5,432 nt of DNA, from assembly GCA_028694545.1 (NCBI GenBank), contig JAQVKV010000228.1, positions 1 through 5,432 of the forward strand, in the 5' to 3' direction. Shown here piece after piece: positions 5,315-5,432 of this stretch. The stretch comes from Zavarzinia sp. (GTDB taxonomy: Bacteria; Pseudomonadota; Alphaproteobacteria; Zavarziniales; Zavarziniaceae). The position numbers were made by a program, and so were the translations under genes. Under the pieces are notes generated by a model, which made no database searches, was not told the origin of the DNA, and worked only from the letters and a program-made list of their open reading frames with translations. The number at the start of each line of letters is the position of its first letter. The first letter of the stretch is position 1.

Positions 5315-5432
5315 TCAGGCCGAGAGTTTCCCCTTCAGGATCTCGTTCACGGCGGCCGGATTGGCCTTGCCCTGGGTCGCCTTCATGACCTGGCCGACGA
5401 AGAAGCCGAACAGCTTGTCCTTGCCGGAGCGG
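5315..5432 (-). CDS. gatB: Aspartyl/glutamyl-tRNA amidotransferase subunit B, C-terminal end (partial)
   Basis: The last 38 codons before a TGA at 5317-5315 read [18 protein letters not shown], then [20 protein letters not shown]. This is the conserved end of the GatB YqeY-like tail domain, in which [15 protein letters not shown] and ANPxxVNEILKxKL are nearly invariant. GatB is the subunit of the cytoplasmic GatCAB complex that binds and phosphorylates misacylated Glu-tRNA(Gln) or Asp-tRNA(Asn) for amidation. The other roughly 450 residues, including the catalytic cradle, lie beyond the right edge. It is a housekeeping gene and marks this side as chromosomal backbone. The YhbS-like gene begins 75 nt downstream on the same strand. 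Confidence 0.94.
   Translation of the reverse strand, partial: RSGKDKLFGFFVGQVMKATQGKANPAAVNEILKGKLSA

Noticed and set aside
1..5432. CRISPR array, insertion sequence or integrase
   Set aside because: No spaced direct repeats, no transposase or recombinase motifs and no terminal inverted repeats were seen on either strand.

Overview
The window looks like GC-rich proteobacterial chromosome, most likely alphaproteobacterial (inferred from base composition and gene content, not proven). It carries an accessory two-gene block beside a tRNA gene and a foreign-looking sliver at its left edge. Three compositional zones can be seen. Positions 1 to about 120 are roughly 38% GC by hand count. About 120-2640 is intermediate (sampled lines 50-60% GC). 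From about 3080 to the end it is very GC-rich (sampled lines 70-80% GC). Every gene except the left-edge fragment lies on the minus strand.

Right part, chromosomal backbone (5432 down to 2969): the last 38 codons of gatB; a YhbS-type GNAT acetyltransferase gene split by an in-frame amber codon; a VOC (glyoxalase-fold) protein; a YfcG/YghU-type glutathione transferase; a second GNAT acetyltransferase whose start overlaps the transferase stop by 4 nt; and a complete tRNA-Ser(GCU) with encoded CCA and a recognisable promoter. The four small genes are closely packed and probably cotranscribed. The VOC and GST proteins suggest thiol- or electrophile-related metabolism, but no shared pathway is proven.

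Middle part (2968 to 2619): 350 bp without a convincing gene. It holds inverted repeats and presumably the promoter of the next operon.

Left part (2618 down to about 120): a two-gene operon. The first gene is a 585-residue McrB-like AAA+ ATPase with an unrecognised N-terminal domain. The second overlaps it by 1 nt (TGATG) and resembles the non-nuclease half of McrC/DUF2357-type partners. Together they look like an McrBC-related, probably antiviral, NTPase-nuclease system beside a tRNA gene, a common island site. The second gene loses its natural 3' end near position 113-132. There the sequence changes abruptly to low-GC DNA that encodes, on the opposite strand, the end of a response-regulator receiver domain. 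The nuclease domain expected in the partner is therefore absent, through either a real rearrangement or a chimeric assembly.
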